DNA of 35,837 nt from Candidatus Glomeribacter gigasporarum BEG34 (GCF_000227585.1 NZ_CAFB01000042.1:1-35837); one strand, 5' to 3'; counted from the first letter of the stretch, positions 23,725-32,198 are shown. Numbers and translations: made by a program. The notes: generated by a model not told the origin, from the sequence alone.

Positions 23725-25335
23725 ATGACGGCAACAGTTACACCGGACACCGGTCATGCCGGAACGCACGGCCCTCATGCGCCGCCGTCGGGCTGGCGGC
23801 GCTGGGTGCTCGCAACCAATCACAAGGATATTGGAACGCTCTATCTGATTTTTTCATTTGCGATGCTTCTTGTCGGCGGCGTGATGGCGCTGCTGATCCG
23901 GGCGGAGCTGTTCAAGCCCGGCCTGCAGATCATGCGGCCTGAGTTTTTTAACCAACTGACGACGATGCACGGCATCGTGATGGTCTTTGGCGCGATCATG
24001 CCGGCTTTTGTCGGTTTTGCGAACTGGATGCTGCCATTGCAGATCGGCGCATCCGATATGGCGTTCGCACGGATGAACAACTTCAGCTTCTGGCTGTTGC
24101 CGCCGGCAGCGCTGCTGCTCTGCGCTTCCTTCTTGATGCCCGGCGGCGCGCCGGCGTCCGGCTGGACGATGTATGCGCCTTTATCGACCCAGATGGGGCC
24201 GGGGATGGATTTGCTGATTTTTGCGATCCATATCATGGGCGCATCATCGATTATGGGCGCGATCAATATTGTGGTGACCATTTTGAATATGCGCGCGCCT
24301 GGGATGAGCTTGATGAAAATGCCGATGTTCGCATGGACCTGGCTGGTGACCGCCTATCTGCTGCTGGCGGTGATACCGGTGCTGGCGGGCGCGGTGACGA
24401 TGCTGCTGTTCGACCGCCATTTCGGCACTTCCTTTTTCAACGCGGCGGGCGGCGGGGACCCGGTGCTGTATCAGCATATTTTCTGGTTTTTCGGGCATCC
24501 TGAGGTGTATATCATGATTCTGCCTGCGTTCGGAATCATTTCGCACGTAATACCGGCGTTTTCACGCAAACCGCTCTTTGGTTATAACTCGATGGTGTAT
24601 GCTGTTGCGGCGATTGCGATCCTATCGTTTATGGTCTGGGCGCACCATATGTTCGCCACTGGCATGCCGGTGTCCAGCGAGTTATTCTTTATGTACGCGA
24701 CGATGCTGATTTCAGTGCCGACCGGCGTTAAAGTCTTCAACTGGATTGCGACAATGTGGCGCGGCGCGCTGAGTTTTGAGACGCCCATGCTGTTCGCGGT
24801 CGGCTTTATCTTTGTCTTTACGATGGGCGGCTTTACCGGACTCATTCTGGCGATGGCGCCGCTCGATGTCGCGGTGCACGGCACTTATTATGTGGTTGCG
24901 CATTTCCATTATGTATTGGTGGCAGGCTCGCTGTTTGCGCTCTTCGCGGGCTGGTATTACTGGTCTCCCAAGTGGACGGGCAGAATGTATCAGGAAGTGC
25001 GCGGCCGGATTCATTTCTGGGGTTCGCTGATTTCATTCAATATCGGATTTTTCCCAATGCACTTCCTGGGACTGGCCGGCATGCCGCGCCGCTACGCCGA
25101 CTATCCAGCGCAATTTACCGATTTCAACCAGATTGCAACGATTGGCGCTTTCGGTTTTGGTTTAATGCAGGTGTATTTTCTGTTGTGCGTTGCGCTGCCC
25201 GTTTATCTGTCTAAGGGTGAAAATAAGAGCGAAAAAGCGCCCGCCAGACCGTGGGAAGGCGCGCAAGGGCTTGAATGGACGGTGCCCAGCCCGGCCCCTT
25301 TTCATACTTTTGAAAGGCCGCCAGTGGTCAAGTAA
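23725..25335 (+). CDS. coxA: Cytochrome c oxidase subunit I (aa3 type)
   Basis: 536 aa, 12 membrane helices. It reduces O2 and pumps protons with haem a, haem a3 and CuB. Ligand motifs are present: TTMHGIVMVFGAIMPAFVGF (haem a His), FWFFGHPEVYIMILPAFG (CuB His and the cross-linked Tyr), MVWAHHMFATG (CuB His pair), and GTYYVVAHFHYVLVAGS (haem a3/a His). The start is ATG 23725 with AGGAG 7 nt upstream. coxB, normally directly upstream, and the Cox11-type assembly gene ctaG, normally between coxA and coxC, are absent from this locus. The CuB site of this protein would still need such a chaperone, so those genes may lie elsewhere. Confidence 0.97.
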   Translation: MTATVTPDTGHAGTHGPHAPPSGWRRWVLATNHKDIGTLYLIFSFAMLLVGGVMALLIRAELFKPGLQIMRPEFFNQLTTMHGIVMVFGAIMPAFVGFANWMLPLQIGASDMAFARMNNFSFWLLPPAALLLCASFLMPGGAPASGWTMYAPLSTQMGPGMDLLIFAIHIMGASSIMGAINIVVTILNMRAPGMSLMKMPMFAWTWLVTAYLLLAVIPVLAGAVTMLLFDRHFGTSFFNAAGGGDPVLYQHIFWFFGHPEVYIMILPAFGIISHVIPAFSRKPLFGYNSMVYAVAAIAILSFMVWAHHMFATGMPVSSELFFMYATMLISVPTGVKVFNWIATMWRGALSFETPMLFAVGFIFVFTMGGFTGLILAMAPLDVAVHGTYYVVAHFHYVLVAGSLFALFAGWYYWSPKWTGRMYQEVRGRIHFWGSLISFNIGFFPMHFLGLAGMPRRYADYPAQFTDFNQIATIGAFGFGLMQVYFLLCVALPVYLSKGENKSEKAPARPWEGAQGLEWTVPSPAPFHTFERPPVVK

Positions 25336-25339
25336 ATCA

Positions 25340-25444
25340 TGAGGCGTTCCACACCGCCGCACTGGCGGCGCAGCGCCCCTTGCCGTACTACTTGTACCGG
25401 CAGCAAAGGCGCGTCTTGCCAGTGCGGCGGTGCGGAACGCCTGA
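25340..25444. mobile_element. Family D inverted-repeat element between coxA and coxC
   Basis: Ends GGCGTTCCACACCGCCGCAC and GTGCGGCGGTGCGGAACGCC occupy 25343-25362 and 25422-25441, with perfect TGA duplications at 25340-25342 and 25442-25444. The interior on the minus strand contains GGTACAAGTAGTACGGCAAG, related to the other D copy (27792) and to family C. Without it coxA and coxC would be about 20 bp apart, and the coxC leader would read GAGAGAATCTGG. Confidence 0.88.
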
Positions 25445-25454
25445 GAGAATCTGG

Positions 25455-26312
25455 ATGAACGTTCCCCAACACAGTCCTGACTACTTTGTGCCCTCTATGT
25501 CGTGGCATCCGGCGCGCGCGGCGCTGGCATTGCTCGGCGTGATGTTTTCACTGGCGGGCTGGATTAACGGCCAGACATGGGCGCCCATTGTGTTCAGTCT
25601 CAGTCTTGCGGCTTTGGCATGCGTGCTCTGGCGCTGGTTTGGCGATGCTATTGCAGAATCGGAGCGCGGACTCTATGGCAAACGTATCGATGCGTCATAC
25701 CGCTGGAGCATGAGCGGGTTCATCTTCTCGGAAGTCATGTTTTTCAGTGCACTGTTCGGCGCATTGTTTTACGCGCGCGCCGTCGTCGCGCCCATGCTCG
25801 CCGATTTTGACCATAAACTGCTCTGGCCGGAGTTCAGCGCGCTCTGGCCGAACGCCGGGCCGGCGGAGTTGACGCCTCCGTTCGAGGCGATGGGGCCGTG
25901 GCCGATTCCAACGATCAATACCGCGCTATTGCTGAGTTCCGGCGCAACGCTGACGGTTGCGCATCATGCGCTGCGCGATGGCCAGCGCCGCGCCGCCATT
26001 TTCTGGCTGGCGGCAACGGTAGGGTTAGGCTTTTGTTTCCTGTGTCTGCAGGGCTATGAATATCGCCATGCGTATCGGGAGCTCAATCTGAAACTGAGCT
26101 CGGGCGTCTACGGCTCCATTTTTTTCCTGTTGACCGGTTTTCACGGTTTTCACGTCATGCTGGGGGTTTTAATGCTGACCGTTGTGCTGATGCGGTTGGC
26201 GCGCGGCCATTTCAGGCCGGATCATCACTTCGCCTTTGAAGGCGCCGCCTGGTATTGGCATTTTGTCGATGTAGTGTGGCTGGGCTTATATGTGGTGGTG
26301 TACTGGTTGTAA
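25455..26312 (+). CDS. coxC: Cytochrome c oxidase subunit III
   Basis: 285 aa with seven membrane helices. Family features: YFVPSMSWHPARAALALLGV at the N-terminus, SEVMFFSALFGALFYAR, ESERGLYGKRID, PIPTINTALLLSSGATLTVAHHAL, GYEYRHAYRELNL, LLTGFHGFHVMLG and WYWHFVDVVWLGLYVVVYWL at the C-terminus. The start is ATG 25455 (MNVPQHSP), since the open frame upstream (to 25380) is family D element sequence. A family D end lies about 10 bp upstream. The stop TAA (26310-26312) is the target duplication of a family B element. Probably cotranscribed with coxA. Confidence 0.96.
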   Translation: MNVPQHSPDYFVPSMSWHPARAALALLGVMFSLAGWINGQTWAPIVFSLSLAALACVLWRWFGDAIAESERGLYGKRIDASYRWSMSGFIFSEVMFFSALFGALFYARAVVAPMLADFDHKLLWPEFSALWPNAGPAELTPPFEAMGPWPIPTINTALLLSSGATLTVAHHALRDGQRRAAIFWLAATVGLGFCFLCLQGYEYRHAYRELNLKLSSGVYGSIFFLLTGFHGFHVMLGVLMLTVVLMRLARGHFRPDHHFAFEGAAWYWHFVDVVWLGLYVVVYWL

Positions 26313-26603
26313 GAACCTGTTCACGATCTTACTGTGCGCCCGTGAGCCTGTGTCGGGCGGTGCTCGGAATCCTCACATATATCAAATATGCTCCGGTTCC
26401 TGCGCTGCGCCGCGCAGGGCGGAGCAGGTCTGCCTCGCTTTGCGATGGAGGCGACCCCGGAGCGGCGCACTGCCCGCCGGGTTGCCGCGCGGCTTGTGGC
26501 CCGCCGCAACAAACCGATCCCGCTTCGCGGGTCCCTCGGGCAGCGTTCCGGCGGGCCCTCCAAGGCTTCCAGGCGCTCGCTACAGATCGTGAACAGGTTC
26601 TAA
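26310..26603. mobile_element. Family B element, long form, in the coxC stop codon
   Basis: Element 26313-26600 flanked by perfect TAA duplications (26310-26312 and 26601-26603); the left TAA is the coxC stop. Ends GAACCTGTTCACGATCT and AGATCGTGAACAGGTTC form part of a near-perfect inverted repeat. The interior is nearly identical, in opposite orientation, to the copy at 18124, including TTCCAGGCGCTCGCTACAG at the right end. Confidence 0.9.
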
Positions 26604-26605
26604 AT

Positions 26606-27778
26606 TCAACGCCGACATCCGAACATCATCTGCCGTACAAGGGCCCGCTTAGCGGGCGGCAGACATTCAAGCAGGGTGAACGCTGCGCCGTAGAGAGGCG
26701 CGAAGCGTTCGGCGCGGCGAGTGCTGAATGCGCGCGCGAGCCAATCGGTCATTGTGATGGTGAGGGTACGATCACGCCGCCGGCGGCGCGCAAAGCGCGC
26801 AAGCGCTGCTGGCGTTGGGCCAGCATGCGCGAGCGCATCGACCAGGGCGTAAGCATCGCGCAGACCTAAATTCAGACCCTGACCGGCGACCGGATGCAGC
26901 GTTTGCGCGGCATTACCAATGACGGTTACACGCCCCTGCACACACGGCTCAACGCGCTGCAAACGCAACGCATAAACGGCGCGGCGCTCGATTGCAATAA
27001 AGCGTCCCATCCGCTGGCCGAAGCGCGCGCCGAGTTCCGCAAGCAGCGCATCATCGCAGCAAGCCATACGGCGTTGTGCGTCATTGGGCGCGCCGCACCA
27101 GACCAATGCATAATCCGCCGCGCGCATGCCGCCAACCGGCAAAAGCGCAAGCGGCCCTTCGCGCGTAAAACGTTCCCACGCCCAACAGGGCCGCGGCATT
27201 TCAACGCGCACCAAACCGAGCAGCGCGCTTTGCTGATAGTCGCGCCCGCTATAGCGCGCGCCTTCTATGGAAGCGCGCGCTGAAGAACCGCCGGCGGCGT
27301 GAATCAGCAAACGGGCGCGTAATTGTTGCGGCCCGCGTTCTGTCTCAATCGGGAGCGTGACGCCGTGCGCATCCTGAACAGGCGCGCGCGCTGTGGCGCG
27401 TTTGAGATGCCGCACTGACCCGATGGTTCCGATATTCCCGGTCAGCGCGCGCATCAGCGCGCCATAAGGCACCGCATAGCCGAGCGCGGGCAAATCATGG
27501 GCGCGGCAATCGATCAGCATCCGGCCAAAATGGCCGCGCTGCGAGATATGAATACATTGGATGGGCGTGGCCGCATCGGGCCAGCCAAGCGGTTCAAGCA
27601 GCATCCGGCTGCCGTATGAGAGCGTGAGCGTGCGCGGGTCGCCGACGGGCGTGATGGCGTGTTGATCAACCAGCGCCACCGATAGCGCGCGCGTTGCGCT
27701 GCGCTGCGCAAGAAGACGCGCAACGCTCAGCCCCACCGGCCCCGCGCCGGCAATGATTAGATCAAAATCAAATTTCAC
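26606..27778 (-). CDS. UbiH/UbiF/VisC-family FAD hydroxylase
   Basis: 390 aa from GTG 27778. N-terminal FAD-binding Rossmann motif FDLIIAGAGPVGLSVARLLAQ, then VGDPRTLTLSYGSRMLLEPLGW, mid-domain LLIHAAGGSSARASIEG, and the second FAD motif VTVIGNAAQTLHPVAGQGLNLGLRDAYAL. Such enzymes hydroxylate the ubiquinone ring; which position cannot be decided here. The frame continues upstream (to 27937), but that part is family D element sequence. GTG 27778 directly before KFDFDLIIAG is preferred, although it has no ribosome site and may depend on coupling to murU, whose stop overlaps it. In Burkholderia pepP normally lies between murU and this gene; here it is missing. Confidence 0.9.
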   Translation of the reverse strand: MKFDFDLIIAGAGPVGLSVARLLAQRSATRALSVALVDQHAITPVGDPRTLTLSYGSRMLLEPLGWPDAATPIQCIHISQRGHFGRMLIDCRAHDLPALGYAVPYGALMRALTGNIGTIGSVRHLKRATARAPVQDAHGVTLPIETERGPQQLRARLLIHAAGGSSARASIEGARYSGRDYQQSALLGLVRVEMPRPCWAWERFTREGPLALLPVGGMRAADYALVWCGAPNDAQRRMACCDDALLAELGARFGQRMGRFIAIERRAVYALRLQRVEPCVQGRVTVIGNAAQTLHPVAGQGLNLGLRDAYALVDALAHAGPTPAALARFARRRRRDRTLTITMTDWLARAFSTRRAERFAPLYGAAFTLLECLPPAKRALVRQMMFGCRR

Positions 27779-28598
27779 TGCACGAGTGCCGTAGGAGTTT
27801 CGCACAACCGCGCTGGCAAGGCGCGCCGACGCAGACAGTACAATGAGTACGGCAAGGAGGCGCAACGCCGCCAGCGCGGTTGTGCGGAACGCCTGATAGC
27901 ATTGCGTCGAGCGCATATAACTGTTCAGGCGCGCCAATATTCAACCAGCGTCCGCTATACTGTTCGCCGCTCGCGCGCCGCGCGGCGATAGCGGTTCGGT
28001 AATAGGGCCCAAGCGCGCAATGCGCGCCGGGCGCGAGTGTATGAAACATGTGCATATGGTAGACGCCGATATTGCCGAAAGTCAGACGCGGCGCATCGAT
28101 GAGCGAGAGTTGGCCGTTGTCCAGCAGCGCAAAATCGCCATTGGGGTGATGGTCCGGATTCGGCACCATCACCAGATGCAGATGCGGTTCGGGTTGTTGC
28201 GAAATCCGTTGCAGGGGCGCATGCAGCAAACGGTAGTCATAATCGGTATAGAGGTCGCCGCTCACGGCAACAAAGGCGCATGGGCCGCGCCGCGCCTCAA
28301 GCAAGGGCAGCGCCTGGCGGATGCCGCCCGCCGTTTCCAGCGCCGGCTGCTCGGCGGAGTAACGAATCCGCACGCCCCAGCGCGCGCCGTCGCCAAGCGC
28401 CGCTTCAATCTGCGCACCGCGCCAGGCGTGGTTGATGACCAAATCTCTGAAACCCGCGCGTGCGAGCCGCTCGATCTGCCAGACAATCAAGGCTTTGCCG
28501 CCCGCATTGAGCAGCGGTTTGGGACAGGCGTCGGAGAGCGGATGCATCCGCTCTCCGCGTCCGGCGGCGAAAATCATTGCAGTAAGAAGAGCGCTCAT
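27768..28598 (-). CDS. murU: MurU-like N-acetylmuramate-1-phosphate uridylyltransferase with an element-encoded C-terminal tail
   Basis: 276 aa. Nucleotidyltransferase with the signature AMIFAAGRGERMHPLSDACPKPLLNAGGKALI (GXGxRxxP...K), then GDGARWGVRIRYSAEQPALETAGGI, a metal site in VSGDLYTDYDY, LIDAPRLTFGNIGVYH, and RWLNIGAPEQLYALDAML. It acts after AmgK in peptidoglycan recycling. The start is ATG 28598, overlapping the amgK stop by 4 bp; the longer frame upstream is a shadow. MurU normally ends soon after ALDAxL at about 230 residues. Here the family D element adds about 42 residues rich in Cys and Arg (CRTHCTVCVGAPCQRGC), with the stop inside the ubiH-like start region. Confidence 0.9.
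   Translation of the reverse strand: MSALLTAMIFAAGRGERMHPLSDACPKPLLNAGGKALIVWQIERLARAGFRDLVINHAWRGAQIEAALGDGARWGVRIRYSAEQPALETAGGIRQALPLLEARRGPCAFVAVSGDLYTDYDYRLLHAPLQRISQQPEPHLHLVMVPNPDHHPNGDFALLDNGQLSLIDAPRLTFGNIGVYHMHMFHTLAPGAHCALGPYYRTAIAARRASGEQYSGRWLNIGAPEQLYALDAMLSGVPHNRAGGVAPPCRTHCTVCVGAPCQRGCAKLLRHSCSEI
27792..27896. mobile_element. Family D element between murU and the ubiH-like gene
   Basis: Ends AGGAGTTTCGCACAACCGCG (from 27793) and CGCGGTTGTGCGGAACGCCT (to 27894) are inverted repeats with a few mismatches. The interior reads GCGCGCCGACGCAGACAGTA, CAATGAGTACGGCAAGG, AGGCGCAACGCC and is closely related to the 25340 copy. The left flank no longer matches a target duplication. It supplies coding sequence to the MurU C-terminus. 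Confidence 0.82.
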
Positions 28599-29650
28599 GG
28601 CGCAATACGGGTTGGGGATGCGGCCATCGCGGCGCTGTGCGGCGCTACGCATTCATCCAGCAGGCGCGCGAGCGGCGCCAGTTCAGAATACCGTTGAGCG
28701 GTGCGCTGCGCATACGCGATAAAACGCGGCGTATCGGTTAAATAATGTGATTTCCCGTCGCGATAGTGAAGTTGCGCAAACAGCCCCAGAATTTTCAGAT
28801 GCCGTTGCAGACCCATCCATTCAAGCGCACGGTAGAAGCTTTCAAAATTAGCGTCCACTGGCAGCCCTTTGCTGCGCGCGCGGGTGTAGTAATAGCCGAT
28901 CCAGACGCGCTCAAGCGCTTCTTCCCAACTGATGAATGCGTCGCGGAACAGGGACACAAGATCATAGGTCAGCGGGCCCGTGACAGCGTCTTGAAAATCG
29001 AGTACGCCTGGATTGGGCGCGCTTACCATCAGATTGCGCGGCATATAGTCCCGATGCGTAAAGACGCGCGGCTGCGCCGCCGCATTGCGGATAAGCAAGG
29101 CGTAAACCGCATCGAGCGCGGCGCGCTGCGCGGAGGTGAGCGTTAAACCGAGATGGCATTGCAGATACCATTCGGGAAAAAGCGCCAATTCGCGGCGCAG
29201 CAGCTTTTCATCGTAGTCTGGCAGTACGCCGGCGCGGGTGGTGCGTTGCCATTCGATGAGCGTATCGAGCGCAGCGATGAATAATGGCTGAGCGGCATCC
29301 AGACCGGCGGACTTCAATGGATTTGGAGCATTTTTCAGCGCCGCAAAATACTCCAGATAGGTGGTGCGGCCCAGATCAGTGACCAGCATAAAGCCGCGTT
29401 CAAAATCCGCCTCAAGCACGCGCGGCGCATGGATGCCCGCTTCCAGAAGCAAGTGCGAGACATGCCGGAATTCACGGCATTTTTCCGGCGGCGGCGCATC
29501 GACGGCAATCAGCGTTGGGCCGTGCGGGCCGGCGCTGGCCACCCGGAGGTAGCGGCGCGCGCCCGCATCGGTGCGGATGGTTTCGACTGAATCAAGGTCA
29601 AGAGGATAAGGCTGGTTCGCAAGCCAGGCGAGCAGTTGCGCGGCGCGCAT
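28595..29650 (-). CDS. amgK: AmgK-like N-acetylmuramate/N-acetylglucosamine kinase
   Basis: 351 aa aminoglycoside-phosphotransferase fold. N-terminal lobe: TIRTDAGARRYLRV and GPTLIAVDAPPPEKCREF. Catalytic loop FTHRDYMPRNLMV and metal-binding GVLDFQDAVTGPLTYDLVSLFRD follow, then the C-terminal GLQRHLKILGLFAQLHYRDGKSHYL. It phosphorylates the anomeric position of MurNAc for recycling to UDP-MurNAc with MurU, which bypasses de novo synthesis and can lower fosfomycin sensitivity. Overlaps murU by 4 bp and is divergent from lptD, as in Burkholderia. ATG 29650 is the first start. A 13-bp stretch at 29326-29338 equals a family A end, but only one copy is present. Confidence 0.92.
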   Translation of the reverse strand: MRAAQLLAWLANQPYPLDLDSVETIRTDAGARRYLRVASAGPHGPTLIAVDAPPPEKCREFRHVSHLLLEAGIHAPRVLEADFERGFMLVTDLGRTTYLEYFAALKNAPNPLKSAGLDAAQPLFIAALDTLIEWQRTTRAGVLPDYDEKLLRRELALFPEWYLQCHLGLTLTSAQRAALDAVYALLIRNAAAQPRVFTHRDYMPRNLMVSAPNPGVLDFQDAVTGPLTYDLVSLFRDAFISWEEALERVWIGYYYTRARSKGLPVDANFESFYRALEWMGLQRHLKILGLFAQLHYRDGKSHYLTDTPRFIAYAQRTAQRYSELAPLARLLDECVAPHSAAMAASPTRIAP

Positions 29651-29679
29651 ATGATTGAGAGATAATAAAAGATTTGATT

Positions 29680-29827
29680 TCAGAACCTGTTTACGATCTG
29701 TAGCGAGCGCCTGTCAGCCAAGGAGGACGGAGCGCAGGAACCGGAGCATATTTGATATATGTGAGGATTCCGAGCACCGCCCGACACAGGCTCACGGGCG
29801 CGCAGTAAGATCGTAAACAGGTTCTCA
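29680..29827. mobile_element. Family B element, short form, between amgK and lptD
   Basis: Element 29683-29824 with perfect TCA duplications (29680-29682 and 29825-29827), proving the N in TNA varies. Ends GAACCTGTTTACGATCT and AGATCGTAAACAGGTTC share the same C-to-T change, symmetrical in both arms. It has the same internal deletion as the hemH copy. It separates two divergent genes and ends about 13 bp before the lptD start. Confidence 0.88.
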
Positions 29828-29837
29828 GGCCCCGATT

Positions 29838-32198
29838 GTGCCACGTCTACTGCCTCGCCCACCCTTCTGGACTGTTCTGCCTTGTGTGCCCGCGATGTTC
29901 GCCGGCATGCCGCTCGTCGCGAACGCAGAATTGCCCTTGACGCTGGCGCCACAACTTGAGGAACATTTTTTACATCCTTTGCGCGCGGGCGATGCAGACG
30001 CAAAATCAGGCGCGAAATTTGTCCGCGGCGCGCGGATTGAGGTTCAGGGCGATCAAGCGGTCACGATTTCGGGCGATGCCGAAGTGCGCGCCCATGCCAC
30101 CGTGATCAAAGGCGACCGGCTGCATTATGACGCGGAGTCTGACCGCGCCGATGCGTATGGAAATGTACGAATCATCCATCGCGGCAATACCTTTACCGGA
30201 CCTGAAGCGCATCTGAATGTGAATACAGTGGAAGGTTATCTATTGTCTCCGACCTATCATTTCAATATCACCGGCGGCTCAGGCCGTGCGCAACGCATCG
30301 ATGTACTCGGTCCGGAACGGCTGGCGGTCACGCGCGGTTCTTATACGGGATGTGCATGCACCGGGCGGCCAGACTGGCTGATACGGGCGCAGCGCGTCGA
30401 ATTGGACACGGGCGCGGATCGGGGCGTCGCCCGCAACGGGACGCTCTTCTTTTATGGGGTGCCGGTTTTCGCGAGTCCTTATTTATCCTTTCCATTGTCC
30501 GATGCACGCGCCTCAGGCTTTCTGCCGCCTAAAGTCGGGCTGAGCTCGACGGCGGGGCTGGACATCACCGTGCCGTATTATTTCAATATTGCGCCGAATG
30601 ATGATTTAACCCTGTATCCGCGCATCACGACGCGGCGCAGCGCGCAGCTGGGCGCTGAATATCGTTATCTGATGCCGACGTATTCGGGCGCTATTCATAT
30701 GGAATATATGCCGCGTGATGTGGTGCTTAAAAAAAGCCGTTATGCGTTGAATATGCAGCACGATCATGCGCTGGGCGCTGGCCTGGATGCGTATCTGGAT
30801 TACCAGCGCGTCTCGGATGAGATGTATCCGGCAGATTTGGCCGCAAGCGATATTCTCTTGAACGGCGCTCAATTCCTGTTTCCGCAGGAGGCGGGCCTGC
30901 GCTATCAAAAAGGGCCGTGGTCGGCGTTGATGCGCGTGCAACGCTGGCAGACACTGCCGCCGTCCGAGCCGCCGTATGGGCGCGAGCCGGAGCTGAAGCT
31001 TGAATACCGGAATCATTTTGCGGACCGTATTCATGTCGGCGTAGAAGGCAATTATTCCCGTTTCCGAATCCGCAATCCGGTCGCGGTGCATCAGTTACAG
31101 AAAAATGAGGCATCACAGGCCACTGAGGGCCAGCGCGTCCATTTAAAGCCGGCGCTCAGTTATGAATTATTGCGCGCGCCGGGTTATTTCCTGATTCCAG
31201 CGTTGCAGGCGCATCTGGCCGCTTATCAACTGAGCCGGATTGGATCTGATGCGCCTCAAGGCCAGCCGCGCAATGCGCGCGTTGCGGTTCCGACGTTCAG
31301 CGTAGATGGCGGACTCATTTTTGAGCGGCCCATAGGGGCGATATGGCCGTTCGGCCATCCATCGATTCAGACGCTTGAGCCGCGTTTGTATTATGTGTAC
31401 ACGCCGTACCGGAACCAGGATTTCATGCCCATTTTCGATACCGCCGAATCGGATTTTGGGTTTGGAGAGATTTATACGCCTAACACCTTTTCCGGCAACG
31501 ACCGGATTGCCGATGCAAATCGCGTGACGCTGGGGCTAACGTCCCGCTTTATGGAGCCGGGCCGCGGTGCAGAACAGGCGCGCTTGATGATCGCGCAGCA
31601 ATATTATTTCCGCCAGCAACGCCTGACTTTAAAACCCGGTCAAGCGCGCGCGCAGGCGAATCATTCGGATTTATTGCTCGGCGCCGCATGGAATCCGAAC
31701 GGCGCGTTGAGCGCTGAAACAACGCTTCAGTTCAACACGGACAGCAAACATTCAATCCGCTCCAATATGGCCTTAAGCTGGCATCCCGCGCCGTACCGGG
31801 TATTCAACGTGGATTACCGCTATACGCGCGCGAATGAAACGCTGGGGCGGGAACCCATCAAACAGATCGCGCTTTCAGCGCAGTGGCCGCTGGGCCGCCG
31901 CTGGACTGGCATTGGCCGGCTCAACTATGCCCTCGATACAAAACGGGTCGTCGATGGTCTGGCGGGTTTCCAGTACGATGCCGACTGTTGGCGGCTGGGG
32001 GCGGCCGTGCAGCATTTTGCAAATGGCGTGGATATGAACAACGCAAACCGGAAGGGCACGCGCGTGCTTGCGCAGCTTGAGCTCAAAGGACTCTCAAAGG
32101 TGGATAATGGGCTGATTGAACGGTTCCGTGCGAGCGTGCCGGGCTATATGCCCTTGCCTGCGCCGTTGCCCCCTTCACGGTTTTCTCTATACGAATAA
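29838..32198 (+). CDS. lptD: LptD, outer-membrane LPS translocon
   Basis: 786 aa. A signal peptide (FWTVLPCVPAMFAGMPLVANA) leads into the OstA-like jellyroll (RIEVQGDQAVTISGDAEVRA, GDRLHYDAESDRADAYGNVRI), then the LptD barrel (FYGVPVFASPYLSFPLSDARASGFLPPKVGLSS, FLIPALQAHLAAYQL, EPRLYYVYTPYRNQDFMPIFDT, GLAGFQYDADCWRLGAAVQHF). Cys at GCACTGRPDW and DCWRLG are placed as in proteins with inter-domain disulfides; the DsbD system is encoded nearby. It inserts LPS into the outer leaflet. The start is GTG 29838, without a visible ribosome site because a family B element ends 13 bp upstream. Its stop is 7 bp before surA. Confidence 0.95.
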   Translation: MPRLLPRPPFWTVLPCVPAMFAGMPLVANAELPLTLAPQLEEHFLHPLRAGDADAKSGAKFVRGARIEVQGDQAVTISGDAEVRAHATVIKGDRLHYDAESDRADAYGNVRIIHRGNTFTGPEAHLNVNTVEGYLLSPTYHFNITGGSGRAQRIDVLGPERLAVTRGSYTGCACTGRPDWLIRAQRVELDTGADRGVARNGTLFFYGVPVFASPYLSFPLSDARASGFLPPKVGLSSTAGLDITVPYYFNIAPNDDLTLYPRITTRRSAQLGAEYRYLMPTYSGAIHMEYMPRDVVLKKSRYALNMQHDHALGAGLDAYLDYQRVSDEMYPADLAASDILLNGAQFLFPQEAGLRYQKGPWSALMRVQRWQTLPPSEPPYGREPELKLEYRNHFADRIHVGVEGNYSRFRIRNPVAVHQLQKNEASQATEGQRVHLKPALSYELLRAPGYFLIPALQAHLAAYQLSRIGSDAPQGQPRNARVAVPTFSVDGGLIFERPIGAIWPFGHPSIQTLEPRLYYVYTPYRNQDFMPIFDTAESDFGFGEIYTPNTFSGNDRIADANRVTLGLTSRFMEPGRGAEQARLMIAQQYYFRQQRLTLKPGQARAQANHSDLLLGAAWNPNGALSAETTLQFNTDSKHSIRSNMALSWHPAPYRVFNVDYRYTRANETLGREPIKQIALSAQWPLGRRWTGIGRLNYALDTKRVVDGLAGFQYDADCWRLGAAVQHFANGVDMNNANRKGTRVLAQLELKGLSKVDNGLIERFRASVPGYMPLPAPLPPSRFSLYE

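Noticed and set aside
29326-29338. GAGCATTTTTCAG in amgK, identical to a family A end
   Set aside because: No partner end or TA flank exists, and it is in frame within a conserved kinase gene; probably chance or a very old remnant.
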